Shown: positions 1 to 8,455 of the stretch, in pieces
Position numbering within the stretch: the stretch's first letter is position 1
Layout of the letters: each line of letters starts with the position of its first letter
NCBI RefSeq assembly: GCF_024746815.1
Contig: NZ_CP080525.1
Location: forward strand, 1 to 64,000
Reading direction: 5' to 3'
DNA length: 64,000 nt
From: Mesorhizobium sp. AR07
GTDB taxonomy: Bacteria; Pseudomonadota; Alphaproteobacteria; Rhizobiales; Rhizobiaceae
Notes under the pieces: generated by a model
Seen by the model: the letters and a program-made list of their open reading frames with translations, nothing else
What the model was told of the DNA's origin: nothing
Databases searched by the model: none
Position numbers and translations under genes: made by a program

Positions 1-750
1 ATGAGCGTGGCTGAAAAATCTGAGAAGAAATCCGGCGGCCTTGGCGAGACCGTCAGCGTCATCGTCCAGGCGCTTTTGCTCGCCCTGGTCATCCGCACGC
101 TGTTGTTCCAACCCTTTTCGATCCCGTCGGGATCGATGCGGCCGACGCTTCTGGAAGGCGACTATCTGTTCGTCACCAAATGGTCCTACGGCTATTCCCG
201 CTACTCGCTGCCTTTCGGCCCCGACATATTTTCGGGCCGCATCTGGGGCTCCGAGCCGAAGCGCGGCGACGTGGTGGTGTTCAAGTTCCCGCCTGATCCG
301 TCTGTCGACTACATCAAGCGCGTGGTCGGCCTGCCGGGCGACAAGATCCAGGTCAAGGACGGCCAGCTGTTCATCAACGACGTCGGCGTGCCGCGCGTGA
401 AAACCGGCCAGATCGACAATCCCGACATCACCGAGGAATCGCGCCCTATCGATGTCTATAGGGAGACCTTGCCCAACGGCGTCAGCTACGACACGCTCGA
501 CTTGAATCCGAACTCGATCGGCGACAACACCAAGGAATTCAACGTGCCGCCCGGTCATTATTTCATGATGGGCGACAACAGGGACAATTCCGCCGACAGC
601 CGCTTCACCGTCGGCTACGTTCCCGCGGAAAATCTGGTTGGCCGCGCCAATCTTGTTTTCTTCTCGATCGCCGGCAAGGCGAGCCCGCTCGAAATCTGGA
701 AATGGCCGTCGCTGATGCGCGCTTCGCGCCTCTTCCATTTCGTCAATTGA
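1..750 (+). CDS. lepB: Signal peptidase I
   Basis: Membrane serine protease that removes signal peptides from exported proteins at the periplasmic face of the inner membrane. The 249-residue product has a short cytosolic N-terminus, one membrane segment at about residues 18-36, then the catalytic serine in PSGSMRPT (Ser45) and the catalytic lysine in DYIKRVVGLPGD (Lys106), followed by the conserved GDNRDNSADSR box near the C-terminus. The ATG is the first base of the window, so the upstream context is unseen, but the length and start are normal for rhizobial LepB. Its TGA overlaps the rnc ATG by one base, indicating translational coupling in a lepB-rnc-era operon. Confidence 0.97.
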   Translation: MSVAEKSEKKSGGLGETVSVIVQALLLALVIRTLLFQPFSIPSGSMRPTLLEGDYLFVTKWSYGYSRYSLPFGPDIFSGRIWGSEPKRGDVVVFKFPPDPSVDYIKRVVGLPGDKIQVKDGQLFINDVGVPRVKTGQIDNPDITEESRPIDVYRETLPNGVSYDTLDLNPNSIGDNTKEFNVPPGHYFMMGDNRDNSADSRFTVGYVPAENLVGRANLVFFSIAGKASPLEIWKWPSLMRASRLFHFVN

Positions 751-1496
751 TGGCTTTGAAGCGCCCGACAGGCGAAACACTGGCCGGTTTGGTGAAGGCC
801 AAGACCGGCCATGTCTTCAAGGATATCCGCTTGCTTGAGACCGCGTTGACTCATTCCAGCGCGGTCAAGGCGGCCAGCAACAATCAGCGTCTCGAATTCC
901 TTGGCGACCGCGTGCTTGGCCTTGTCGTCGCCGACATGCTTTTCGCAAAGTTCCCCGACGCGCCGGAAGGTGAAATCGCGCCCCGCTTCAATGCGCTGGT
1001 CGATGCCAAAACATGCTCCGAGATCGGCATCGAAATGCAGCTGGAGGATCTGGTTCGGGCCGACGCTGCCTTGAAGACGCGGTCGCGTGGCTCGGGCGGA
1101 AACTATCTGGCGGATGCGGTCGAAGCGCTGATCGCAGCGGTTTACGTTGACGGTGGCATCGACGCCGCGCGGCGGTTCGTCCTGCGTTACTGGGAGCCGC
1201 GCTCGCGCACGGTCGTGGCAAAGCCACTCAATCCGAAATCCGATTTGCAGGAATGGATTGCCAAGACCAGCGACGCGCGCCCCGAATATGTCATCGAAAA
1301 ACGTGAGGGACCCGACCACCAGCCGGTCTTCACTGTATCCTTGCAAGTCAGCGGCTTTGCGCCTTCTATCGGAACCGGCGGCTCCCGCAGGACCGCGGAA
1401 GAGGCGGCGGCTTCGGCATTTCTTTTGCGCGAAGGCGTCTGGGCCACCGCATCGGCCCAAAAATCGGAGCCGATTTTTGGAAAGCACGATGCGTAG
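750..1496 (+). CDS. rnc: Ribonuclease III
   Basis: Double-strand-specific endoribonuclease that processes rRNA precursors and structured mRNAs. The 248-residue product shows the RNase III signature HSS..NNQRLEFLGDRVLGLVVADML near residues 35-60 and a C-terminal double-stranded RNA binding domain (QEWIAKT...GPDHQPVFTV...GGSRRTAEEAAA). The start at 750 (TGATG overlap with lepB) is preferred over an in-frame ATG at 702, because the extension lies inside lepB and is not conserved-looking. A mosaic of three hairpins lies just downstream, between rnc and era. Confidence 0.97.
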   Translation: MALKRPTGETLAGLVKAKTGHVFKDIRLLETALTHSSAVKAASNNQRLEFLGDRVLGLVVADMLFAKFPDAPEGEIAPRFNALVDAKTCSEIGIEMQLEDLVRADAALKTRSRGSGGNYLADAVEALIAAVYVDGGIDAARRFVLRYWEPRSRTVVAKPLNPKSDLQEWIAKTSDARPEYVIEKREGPDHQPVFTVSLQVSGFAPSIGTGGSRRTAEEAAASAFLLREGVWATASAQKSEPIFGKHDA

Positions 1497-1508
1497 TTTC
1501 AAAGTTCC

Positions 1509-1650
1509 AGAGCGTCCTTTGCGCGTCCAAGAGGAGGCGCGGCGCTCTAGAGCAATTCCAGGAAAAGTGTGGAACGGTTTTCCGTCCGGAATTGCGTCGA
1601 AACAAAGAGATGGAGCGGTTCTGCGTTTCCGTGAAACGATGAACCGCTCT
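1509..1650. repeat. RIME-like mosaic of three palindromes between rnc and era
   Basis: Three adjacent imperfect palindromes: 1509-1548 (AGAGCG...CGCTCT), 1551-1595 (GCAATTCC...GGAATTGC, containing the AAAAGTG...CGGTTTT core) and 1613-1649 (GAGCGGTT...AACCGCTC). The core is shared with four other copies in this window (28002, 28653, 43671, 58034). This matches the general build of rhizobial intergenic mosaic elements. The element sits within the presumed rnc-era transcript and would form three stem-loops in RNA. Confidence 0.8.
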
Positions 1651-1667
1651 AATGAAGGGAGCGCGGC

Positions 1668-2594
1668 ATGACCGCCACCGAAGAGCCGGCAGCCGAAGCT
1701 GCCGCCACGCATTCCGGCTTCGTCGCGCTGATCGGGGCGCCCAATGCGGGCAAGTCGACACTGGTCAACCAGCTGGTCGGCGCCAAGGTGTCGATCGTCA
1801 CCCACAAGGTGCAGACGACGCGCGCAATCGTGCGCGGCATTGCCACCCATGACAATGCGCAGATCGTCTTTGTCGACACGCCCGGCATCTTCAAGCCCAA
1901 GCGGCGGCTCGACACGGCGATGGTGACCACCGCCTGGGGCGGCGCCAAGGACGCCGATATCGTGCTGCTTTTGATCGACGCCGAGCGCGGCATCAGGGGC
2001 GATGCCGATGCCATCCTCGAACGGCTGAAGGATGTGCGCCAGCCGATGGTGCTGATCCTCAACAAGGTCGACCGGGTCAAGCACGAGGCGCTGCTGGCTT
2101 TGGCCGCGGCGGCGAACGAAAAGGTGCCGTTCAAGCGCACCTTCATGATCTCGGCGCTGACCGGTTCCGGCTGCAAGGACCTGCTCGATTATCTCGCCGA
2201 AGCCTTGCCGGCTGGTCCCTGGTATTATCCGGAAGACCAGATCTCAGACCTGCCGATGCGCCAGCTCGCGGCCGAGATCACCCGCGAAAAACTCTATCTA
2301 AGGCTGCATCAGGAACTGCCCTATTCCTCCCATATCGAGACCGAGAAATGGGAAGAAAAGCCGGACGGCTCGGTGCGCATCGACCAGACCATCTTTGTCG
2401 AGCGCGACAGCCAGAAGAAGATCGTGCTCGGCCACAAGGGCGAGACCATCCGCGCCATCGGCCAGGCGGCGCGCATGGAGATAGCAGGCATCCTCGAACA
2501 GAAGGTGCACCTGTTCCTGTTCGTCAAGGTGCGCGAGAACTGGGGTGACGATCCCGAGCGGTACCGCGAGATGGGGCTGGAGTTTCCCCGTTAG
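1668..2594 (+). CDS. era: GTPase Era
   Basis: Essential GTPase that binds 16S rRNA and assists maturation of the small ribosomal subunit. The 308-residue product carries the P-loop GAPNAGKST (G1), DTPG (G3), NKVD (G4) and a C-terminal KH RNA-binding domain with the GHKGETIRAIGQAAR loop. A ribosome binding site GAAGGGAG lies 8-15 bases upstream of the ATG. It follows rnc, as in many proteobacteria, although recO, which often follows era, is found 5.9 kb further on, with the transporter locus and porin gene in between. Confidence 0.97.
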   Translation: MTATEEPAAEAAATHSGFVALIGAPNAGKSTLVNQLVGAKVSIVTHKVQTTRAIVRGIATHDNAQIVFVDTPGIFKPKRRLDTAMVTTAWGGAKDADIVLLLIDAERGIRGDADAILERLKDVRQPMVLILNKVDRVKHEALLALAAAANEKVPFKRTFMISALTGSGCKDLLDYLAEALPAGPWYYPEDQISDLPMRQLAAEITREKLYLRLHQELPYSSHIETEKWEEKPDGSVRIDQTIFVERDSQKKIVLGHKGETIRAIGQAARMEIAGILEQKVHLFLFVKVRENWGDDPERYREMGLEFPR

Positions 2595-2670
2595 GATCGA
2601 TCAGTGCTTGCCGACCACGCGCGGACGACGTGATGTGGCCTCGGATGATCGGGTTTGAACTCTTGCTGAG

Positions 2671-3447
2671 ATGACAGCCATGGCGACCCCGTCCGATTCG
2701 CCCGCGATCGAGATCTATGCCGCGGGCAGCTTGCGTCATGTGCTGCCGGCGCTGGTCTCGGCGTTTTCCGAGATGACGGGCGTTGCGGTGGAAACCCGCC
2801 ATGGCCCCGCCGGCCTGCTGCGCGAACGCATCGAACAGGGCGATCGGCCCGACCTGTTCCTGTCCGCCAGCATCGATCATCCGGCGCGGCTTGCCGAGCT
2901 TGGCCTGTCCGGTCCGCCGGTGGTCTTTGCGCGCAACACCATGGCGGCAGTGGCTCGTCGCGCCGCAAATATGACATCAGGCAATTTCGTCGACCGGCTG
3001 CTTGATCCCGCGATCAGGATCGGCACATCGACGCCGCTCAAGGATCCGTCCGGCGACTATGCCTGGGCGATCTTTCGCCGCGTCGAACAGGTCGTGCCGG
3101 GCGCGTTCGACGTTCTCGACGCCAAGGCGATGAAGCTGGTCGGCGCCTCCGAGACGGCGCCAACGCCCAGGCCCTATGATCCGGTTGCCAATGGGTTGGC
3201 GGACGGATCGATCGATGTCTTTCTCGGCTATCTCACCGGACTGATGGGGCTCGTCGCCGAACTGCCTGATGTCGAGATCGTCGACATTCCGCAGGTGGTG
3301 AATGTCATGCCGGAATATGGCCTCGCGGCGATCGAGAATTGCCGCGCGGAGGCCTTGTCCTTTGCGCTGTTCGTGATGTCCGCCGCTGGCCAGCTTCTGT
3401 TGCGGCAGTTCGGCTTCACGCCGGTCGCCTTGCCGCAACAGGCCTGA
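2671..3447 (+). CDS. ModA-like molybdate-binding-type protein without signal peptide
   Basis: 258-residue protein of the ModA (COG0725) class of periplasmic binding proteins. It begins directly with the first beta strand of the fold (IEIYAAGSLRHVLPAL) and carries the family segment GPAGLLRERIEQGDRPDLFLSAS and the late VMPEYGLAAI segment. No signal peptide is present: an in-frame TGA at 2656 rules out a longer start, and an alternative ATG at 2680 would only shorten it. It is therefore predicted to be cytosolic, which is odd for this family. It lies 138 bases upstream of a BtuF-type binding protein gene preceded by a ModE-like operator. It could be an intracellular oxyanion buffer or sensor; that role is inference. 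Confidence 0.75.
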   Translation: MTAMATPSDSPAIEIYAAGSLRHVLPALVSAFSEMTGVAVETRHGPAGLLRERIEQGDRPDLFLSASIDHPARLAELGLSGPPVVFARNTMAAVARRAANMTSGNFVDRLLDPAIRIGTSTPLKDPSGDYAWAIFRRVEQVVPGAFDVLDAKAMKLVGASETAPTPRPYDPVANGLADGSIDVFLGYLTGLMGLVAELPDVEIVDIPQVVNVMPEYGLAAIENCRAEALSFALFVMSAAGQLLLRQFGFTPVALPQQA

Positions 3448-3515
3448 TCCCGACCCAACTCGAAAACATCGCTGTCGGTTTTTTCCGTCGGCCACGTCGC
3501 ATTGCCGAGCGCCAC

Positions 3516-3547
3516 CCAACGTTATATGCGTAAAAATATATCGATGG
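3516..3547. promoter_or_regulatory. Candidate ModE operator (Mo-box)
   Basis: Inverted repeat in which 10 of 12 arm pairs match. Its core is CGTTATAT-N8-ATATATCG, the same layout and spacing as the E. coli modA ModE site (CGTTATAT-N8-ACATAACG, from memory of the literature). It lies 38 bases upstream of the start of the binding-protein gene at 3586 and would overlap the probable -10 region, which fits molybdate-dependent repression. No second copy was found upstream of the ModA-like gene at 2671. Confidence 0.7.
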
Positions 3548-3585
3548 CGCGGGTCTTGCGCGTTTCCAGGAATCCGGGAGGTCTG

Positions 3586-4641
3586 ATGTCTTTTCACCGC
3601 AGAATGGTCATGGCGTTGTGTCTGGCCCTGGCGTTCTGGCCGCTATCGGCCGCGACAGCGTTCTCGCGCACCGTCACCGACCAGCTCAACCGCAGCGTCA
3701 CTGTTCCCGACAAGGTCGAACGGATCGTCGTGCTGCAGCACCAGACGCTTGATCTTCTGGTCGAGCTCGGCGCCGCCGACAGGATCGTCGGCGTGCTGCA
3801 AAAATGGCCGAGCCTCATTCCCGGTATCGACAAATACGCGCCGCGGCTCAAGGGCCTGCCGATGCCGGGGGACCTTTCCACCGTCAATGTCGAGGAAGTG
3901 CTGAGCCTCAAGCCCGATGTTGTCTTCGTCACCAACTATGCGCCGCCGGCGATGATCGACCAGCTTTCGAAGGCGGGACTGGCCGTGGTCGCCATTTCGC
4001 TGTCGAAGGGCGAGGGGGTCGAGGCGCCGAAGCTCAACCCGACCTTCGCCGACGACGACTATGCCTATTCCGAAGGCCTGAAGAATGGCGTCAAACTGAT
4101 CGGTGAGATCGTTGGCGAAAGCGCACGCGCCGACAAGCTGATCGACTATGCCTTCGCCAAGCGCAAGATGGTCGAGGAGCGTGTCGGAGCGATCGGCGAT
4201 GCAGACAGGGTGCGCCTCTATATGGCCAATGCCGACATGGGCACGTACGGTTCCGGCAAATATACCGGCGTCATCATGAAACGCTCGGGTGGCGTCAACG
4301 TCGCCGCCGGCGTGCGCGGCGCAACCAAGGTGTCGATGGAGCAGGTGCTGGCCTGGAATCCGCAGGTCATCTTCGTGCAGGATCGCTACGCGCCGGTGGC
4401 CGACGAAATCCGCAACGGTGCAGCTTGGCAGCATATCGACGCGGTGACCAAGGACCAGATCTACATCACCCCGGAATACGTCAAACCGTGGGGCTATCCG
4501 CTGCCCGAGGCTTTTGCGCTCGGCGAATTGTGGATGGCGAAAAAACTCTATCCCGACCGCTTCGCCGATATCGACATGCAGAAGGAAGTCGACGCCTACT
4601 ACCAGCAATTCTATGGCCAGGCTTACACCGGTCCGAACTAG
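3586..4641 (+). CDS. BtuF/FecB-type ABC substrate-binding protein, probable molybdate or tungstate importer (MolA-like)
   Basis: Periplasmic binding protein of a type II (vitamin B12/siderophore class) ABC importer, 351 residues. A signal peptide is clear at about residues 1-28 (two arginines, then ALCLALAFWPLSAATAFS). The mature part has the helical-backbone binding-protein pattern RIVVLQHQTLDLLVELGAADRIVG...LKPDVVFVTNYAPP...VLAWNPQVIFVQ. The start at 3586 is chosen over 3502 because of the GGGAGG ribosome binding site and the signal peptide. Sequence class alone would suggest iron-siderophore or cobalamin. The Mo-box upstream and the ModA-like neighbour point to an oxyanion, as in H. influenzae MolABC, which is also built on this class. 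It is followed three bases later by the permease. Confidence 0.85.
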   Translation: MSFHRRMVMALCLALAFWPLSAATAFSRTVTDQLNRSVTVPDKVERIVVLQHQTLDLLVELGAADRIVGVLQKWPSLIPGIDKYAPRLKGLPMPGDLSTVNVEEVLSLKPDVVFVTNYAPPAMIDQLSKAGLAVVAISLSKGEGVEAPKLNPTFADDDYAYSEGLKNGVKLIGEIVGESARADKLIDYAFAKRKMVEERVGAIGDADRVRLYMANADMGTYGSGKYTGVIMKRSGGVNVAAGVRGATKVSMEQVLAWNPQVIFVQDRYAPVADEIRNGAAWQHIDAVTKDQIYITPEYVKPWGYPLPEAFALGELWMAKKLYPDRFADIDMQKEVDAYYQQFYGQAYTGPN

Positions 4642-4644
4642 GGC

Positions 4645-5679
4645 ATGAGCACCACCGAGATGGCTGAGCGGGCGCCTGCGAGCCGTTTGATGACGGTCGT
4701 CCTGATCGTGCTGCCGGTGCTTTTGTTCCTGCTGTCGTTTCTCATCGGCCGCTTCCCGGTGCCGCCGCTGACGGTCATCAAGGTGATTGCGGCGCAGATA
4801 GTCCCGATCACGGCCGATTGGCCGGCGGTCGTCGAGTCCGTGGTTTTCGATGTCCGGCTGCCGCGCATCCTGGCCGCCATGGTCGTCGGCGGCGGGCTGG
4901 CGATGTCAGGCGCCTGCTACCAGGGCGTCTTTCGCAATCCGCTGGTGTCGCCGTTCACGCTTGGCGTCTCGGCGGGCGCAGGTTTCGGCGCCGCCATCGC
5001 CATTCTCCTGTTCGGCCAACGCTACGCCACGCAGCTCTCGGCTTTCATCTTCGGGTTGGTTGCGGTGGCGTTCTGTCTCGGCATGAGCCGGCTCTACCGG
5101 CTGAACTCGACCATCGTGCTGGTGCTGGGCGGCATCATCGTCGGCTCACTGTTCTCGGCGCTGCTGTCGCTGCTCAAATATGTCGCCGACCCCAACTCGA
5201 AGCTGCCGGTCATCGAGTTCTGGCTGCTGGGCTCGCTGTCATCGGTGTCGATGGCCGATATGGTTGCGGTGCTCATCGTGGCGGTCCCGTCAGCCCTTGC
5301 GCTGCTCAGCCTGCGCTGGCGCATCAACATTCTTGCCATGGGCGACGAGCAGGCGCGCATCCTCGGCGTCGATGCCGACCGGCTGCGCATCGTCGTCATC
5401 GTGTTGTCGACGCTGATTGCCGCCTCGACGGTGTCGATCAGCGGCATCATTGGCTGGGTCGGGCTTGTCATCCCGCACTTTGCCCGCATCCTCGTCGGCC
5501 CGGATTTTCGCCGGTTGCTGCCGGCCACGCTGTCGCTCGGCGCCTGCTATCTCCTGGGCATAGACGATCTCGCCCGAATCATGACGGCGGCCGAGGTTCC
5601 GCTGGGCATTCTCACTGCCTTGGTGGGAGCGCCGGTGTTCATCCTCCTGCTCGGCCGCGGTGGACTGGGATGGGCGTGA
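4645..5679 (+). CDS. FecCD/BtuC-type ABC transporter permease
   Basis: Inner-membrane permease of the same type II importer, 344 residues with roughly eight to ten hydrophobic helices. It shows the family segments PRILAAMVVGGGLAMSGACYQG (residues about 73-94), NPLVSPFTLGVSAGAGFGA and the coupling region GIIGWVGLVIPHFARILVG. The ATG is three bases after the stop of the binding protein gene, and the 3' end overlaps the ATPase gene by 10 bases. This is a tight three-gene operon under the Mo-box. By class it could equally carry iron chelates or cobalamin; the operator is the main argument for molybdate or tungstate. Confidence 0.9.
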   Translation: MSTTEMAERAPASRLMTVVLIVLPVLLFLLSFLIGRFPVPPLTVIKVIAAQIVPITADWPAVVESVVFDVRLPRILAAMVVGGGLAMSGACYQGVFRNPLVSPFTLGVSAGAGFGAAIAILLFGQRYATQLSAFIFGLVAVAFCLGMSRLYRLNSTIVLVLGGIIVGSLFSALLSLLKYVADPNSKLPVIEFWLLGSLSSVSMADMVAVLIVAVPSALALLSLRWRINILAMGDEQARILGVDADRLRIVVIVLSTLIAASTVSISGIIGWVGLVIPHFARILVGPDFRRLLPATLSLGACYLLGIDDLARIMTAAEVPLGILTALVGAPVFILLLGRGGLGWA

Positions 5680-6449
5680 TCCTGGCCGCCGAGCGGATCG
5701 CTTTCAGCTATCCCGGCAAGAGCAGCCCGACCTTCCAAAATCTTTCCTTCGGCGTTTCGCCCGGCGAGATTATCTGCGTGCTCGGCCCCAACGGTGTCGG
5801 CAAGTCGACGCTGCTCCGCTGCCTGGCGGGTCTGGCGCCGACCAGCTCCGGAACCGTGCGGCTCGATGGCGAGCCGATCGCAACACTGCCGCGCGCCGAG
5901 GTCGCCAAGCGGCTGGCGCTGGTGCCGCAGAGCTACGAAACGGTATTTGCCTTCAGCGTCCGCACCGTCGTCGAGATGGGGCGGGCGCCGCATCTCGGCT
6001 GGTTCGACACGCCCGGACGCGAGGTTGCCGGACTTGTCCGCGACGCCTTGCACACGCTCGGCATCGCGCATCTTGCCGATGCCGCCTACACCGAGATCAG
6101 CGGCGGCGAGCGGCAACTCGTGCAGATCGCGCGCGTGCTGGTCCAGGCGCCGAAGCTGATGATCCTCGACGAGCCGACCGCGCATCTCGATTTCGCCAAT
6201 CAGGCCCGCTTCCTGTCGCTGACGCGGCGCCTGGCGAAAGCCGGCCTTGCCGTCATCTTCACCACCCATGCGCCGGACCATGCATTCGGTCTCGCCGACC
6301 AGACCCTGATCCTGTCGCCAAACTACCCGCCGTCGCTCGGCGCGACCAGGGACATCCTGACCGAAGCGATGCTGTCCCGGACCTATGGCGTGCCGATCCG
6401 CCTGATCGGCGATGGCGGCCACATCGCCTGTATCGCCGAGGTCGATTGA
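5670..6449 (+). CDS. ABC transporter ATP-binding protein (FecE/BtuD class)
   Basis: Cytosolic ATPase that powers the importer encoded just upstream, 259 residues. Motifs in order: Walker A GPNGVGKST, Q-loop VPQSYE, signature ISGGERQLVQIARVL (normal LSGGQ replaced by ISGGE, common in this class), Walker B LMILDEPTAHLD and switch histidine in TTHAPDH. The start at ATG 5670 overlaps the permease end by 10 bases; the frame is open much further upstream but that part is only a shadow of the permease gene. Confidence 0.93.
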   Translation: MGVILAAERIAFSYPGKSSPTFQNLSFGVSPGEIICVLGPNGVGKSTLLRCLAGLAPTSSGTVRLDGEPIATLPRAEVAKRLALVPQSYETVFAFSVRTVVEMGRAPHLGWFDTPGREVAGLVRDALHTLGIAHLADAAYTEISGGERQLVQIARVLVQAPKLMILDEPTAHLDFANQARFLSLTRRLAKAGLAVIFTTHAPDHAFGLADQTLILSPNYPPSLGATRDILTEAMLSRTYGVPIRLIGDGGHIACIAEVD

Positions 6450-7141
6450 AAGACCCGAGCCCCTACTTGTCGCCCAGGGACGTTGCGTCTCAATGGACGC
6501 GCGACCAGCTCACATTCTTGCAGACGAGACCGCCGATGCCCGCCATGGCGAGGGACAAGGCGATGGCGATGGCGGCAAGAAGGGTGAGGGGCGTCACGGA
6601 GGAATCGTCTTCAACGGTTGGCTGCTGTCACAATCAATAACGCGACAGCGCTTTGGGGAGTTTCGATCGCCGTCGCAAAATGCCCGCCAGCCCGGCTGGC
6701 GCCGTCGATGCCTCGTCGAGACGACAGAGCATGATCAATCGAACGCGCGTCATCTGGAGATGAGGGTGGCGGCAAGAATCAGGCCGTTTTCGGGGAAAAC
6801 AAGGTAAATATTCCGCATTTTTCCTACCATAATAGAAATGTGATGCGTGGAAGTATAGTTAGCCGGGAAATTATTTGAGTATATATTGAATATATGACGC
6901 TGTGCCGATTGTGCCATTCGCCATGTCGATAAGTGTTATTTGTGCAACACGGCATTAATCTGTTCACGGAATCGCCGTTATTTCTGGAATCGTCATTGAA
7001 GCCAGATGATCGATGGGTATGTTCGCCGCTGAAAAGGGCGAGCGGTGCGAGCCTTTTTCGTTGTGGGGGTGAGGCGGAAAACATTGCCGCCGGCCACAAA
7101 TCTGAAGCCATTTTTGAAACTATGACTGGAGAGGTCAGAAA
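6450..7141. other. Long AT-richer intergenic region upstream of the porin gene
   Basis: No convincing gene is seen in this 692-base stretch. From about 6800 it becomes markedly AT-rich compared with the rest of the window and contains a near-perfect palindrome ATATATTGAATATAT at 6881-6895. This is likely the promoter and leader region of the porin at 7142, whose ribosome binding site is GAGAGGTCAGAAA. A 35-codon minus-strand reading frame at 6490-6597 was not accepted. Confidence 0.5.
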
Positions 7142-8317
7142 ATGAACATCAAGAGCCTCCTTCTCGGCTCAGCCGCGGCACTGATCGCGGTGTCCGGCGC
7201 GCGCGCCGCCGACGCTGTCGTCGTCGCCGAACCGGAACCGGCCGAATACGTCAAGATCTGCGACGTCTACGGCGCCGGCTACTTCTACATCCCGGGCACC
7301 GAGACCTGCCTGCGCATCGGCGGCTATGTCCGTTATGACATCGGCGCCGGCGATGCCGGCTCGTTCGATGGTGTCAACCATGTTCCGGACCACCGGAACG
7401 CAGGCGACACGCACTCGACTTACTACAAGAACACCCGCTTCACGCTGAAGACCTGGACTGGCCAGGAAACCGAGCTCGGCACCTTGAAGACCTACACCGA
7501 GACCCGCTTCAACTACGGCAACAGCAGCGGCGACTTTAGCAATCAAGCTGCGACCAATGCGAGCAGAGACGACTGGCAAGGCCGTAACAAGTCTCTCTCG
7601 CTGCGTTTCGCTTGGATTCAGCTCGGCGGCCTGCGCGTCGGCAAGGACGATACGGCTTTCGATACGTTCACCGGCTATGCCGGCAACGTCATCCAGGATA
7701 CGCTGGTTCCGTATGGCGGGCAGGAGAGCAACGTCGTTCAGTACTACTTCGACGGAGGCAACGGCCTCACGGGGGTGGTCTCGCTCGAAGAAGGCGCTGG
7801 CAGCGTCGGCACCATCGACAGCTATGTTCCGCATGTCGTCGGCGGCTTGAAGTACAAGGGCGACTGGGGTGCGATCACGGGCGTTGTCGCCTATGACAGC
7901 AACTACGAGGAAGTGGCCGGCAAGGTTCGTTTGGACGTGATTGTCAGCAAGGAACTGTCGCTGTTCGTCATGGGCGGTTACGGCTCGGACAACAACCTCA
8001 AAGATCCGACCAACGCCCTCAATGCCAAAGGTCGCGGCTTCTACAAGCAGTGGGGCGGCAACTGGGCAGTCTGGGGCGGCGGCACCTACAAGTTCAACGA
8101 CAAGACCGCGTTCAACGCCCAGGTCTCTTATGACGACTGGAAGAACCTCGGCATCGCCGCTAACATTGCCTATACCGTTGTGCCCGGCTTTACGGTCACG
8201 GCTGAAGTCGACTACCTCAATGCTGGAAAGTTCGGCGACCCCGACTTCAACAACTGGACCAAGGCCAACAAGAAGAGCAGCCTCGGCGGCATTCTCCGCT
8301 TCCAGCGCTCGTTCTAA
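7142..8317 (+). CDS. Rhizobial-type outer membrane porin
   Basis: Outer-membrane beta-barrel porin of the Porin_2 family (Brucella Omp2b and rhizobial porins), 391 residues. A signal peptide ends at the ARA-ADA junction near residue 22. The mature N-terminus has the family hallmark YVKICDVYGAGYFYIPGTETCLRIGGYVRYDIG with two cysteines, and the protein ends in a strand closing with phenylalanine (ILRFQRSF), the usual signal for outer-membrane assembly. It is preceded by a 692-base AT-rich leader and followed by a strong terminator, so it is a single-gene unit. Confidence 0.95.
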   Translation: MNIKSLLLGSAAALIAVSGARAADAVVVAEPEPAEYVKICDVYGAGYFYIPGTETCLRIGGYVRYDIGAGDAGSFDGVNHVPDHRNAGDTHSTYYKNTRFTLKTWTGQETELGTLKTYTETRFNYGNSSGDFSNQAATNASRDDWQGRNKSLSLRFAWIQLGGLRVGKDDTAFDTFTGYAGNVIQDTLVPYGGQESNVVQYYFDGGNGLTGVVSLEEGAGSVGTIDSYVPHVVGGLKYKGDWGAITGVVAYDSNYEEVAGKVRLDVIVSKELSLFVMGGYGSDNNLKDPTNALNAKGRGFYKQWGGNWAVWGGGTYKFNDKTAFNAQVSYDDWKNLGIAANIAYTVVPGFTVTAEVDYLNAGKFGDPDFNNWTKANKKSSLGGILRFQRSF

Positions 8318-8339
8318 CGGATCGACTGACCTTACCAGG

Positions 8340-8373
8340 CCGCCCGCAGCATATGCTGCGGGCGGTTTTTTTT
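8340..8373 (+). terminator. Intrinsic terminator of the porin gene
   Basis: A perfect 26-base palindrome (8340-8365, arms CCGCCCGCAGC and GCTGCGGGCGG) followed by eight T residues, 22 bases after the porin stop codon. A textbook rho-independent terminator. Confidence 0.95.
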
Positions 8374-8455
8374 ATGCACTGTCACGGTGCCGGTCTGTCA
8401 GGTGCCAAAAACCCATACCTTGATTTCGCCATCCAACCGGTGAAAAGCTCTGGAA

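Noticed and set aside
3448..3482. Terminator after the ModA-like gene (CCGAC...GTCGGTTTTTT)
   Set aside because: Stem of only five pairs with a 19-base loop; too weak to call, although the T-run is suggestive.
5670..6449. Siderophore or cobalamin identity of the ABC operon
   Set aside because: Not excluded, but the class is shared with molybdate importers, and the Mo-box and ModA-like neighbour favour an oxyanion; no cobalamin riboswitch, iron box or TonB receptor is seen.
6490..6597. 35-codon minus-strand frame with one hydrophobic helix
   Set aside because: GTG start without ribosome binding site, too short to judge, and no recognised similarity.
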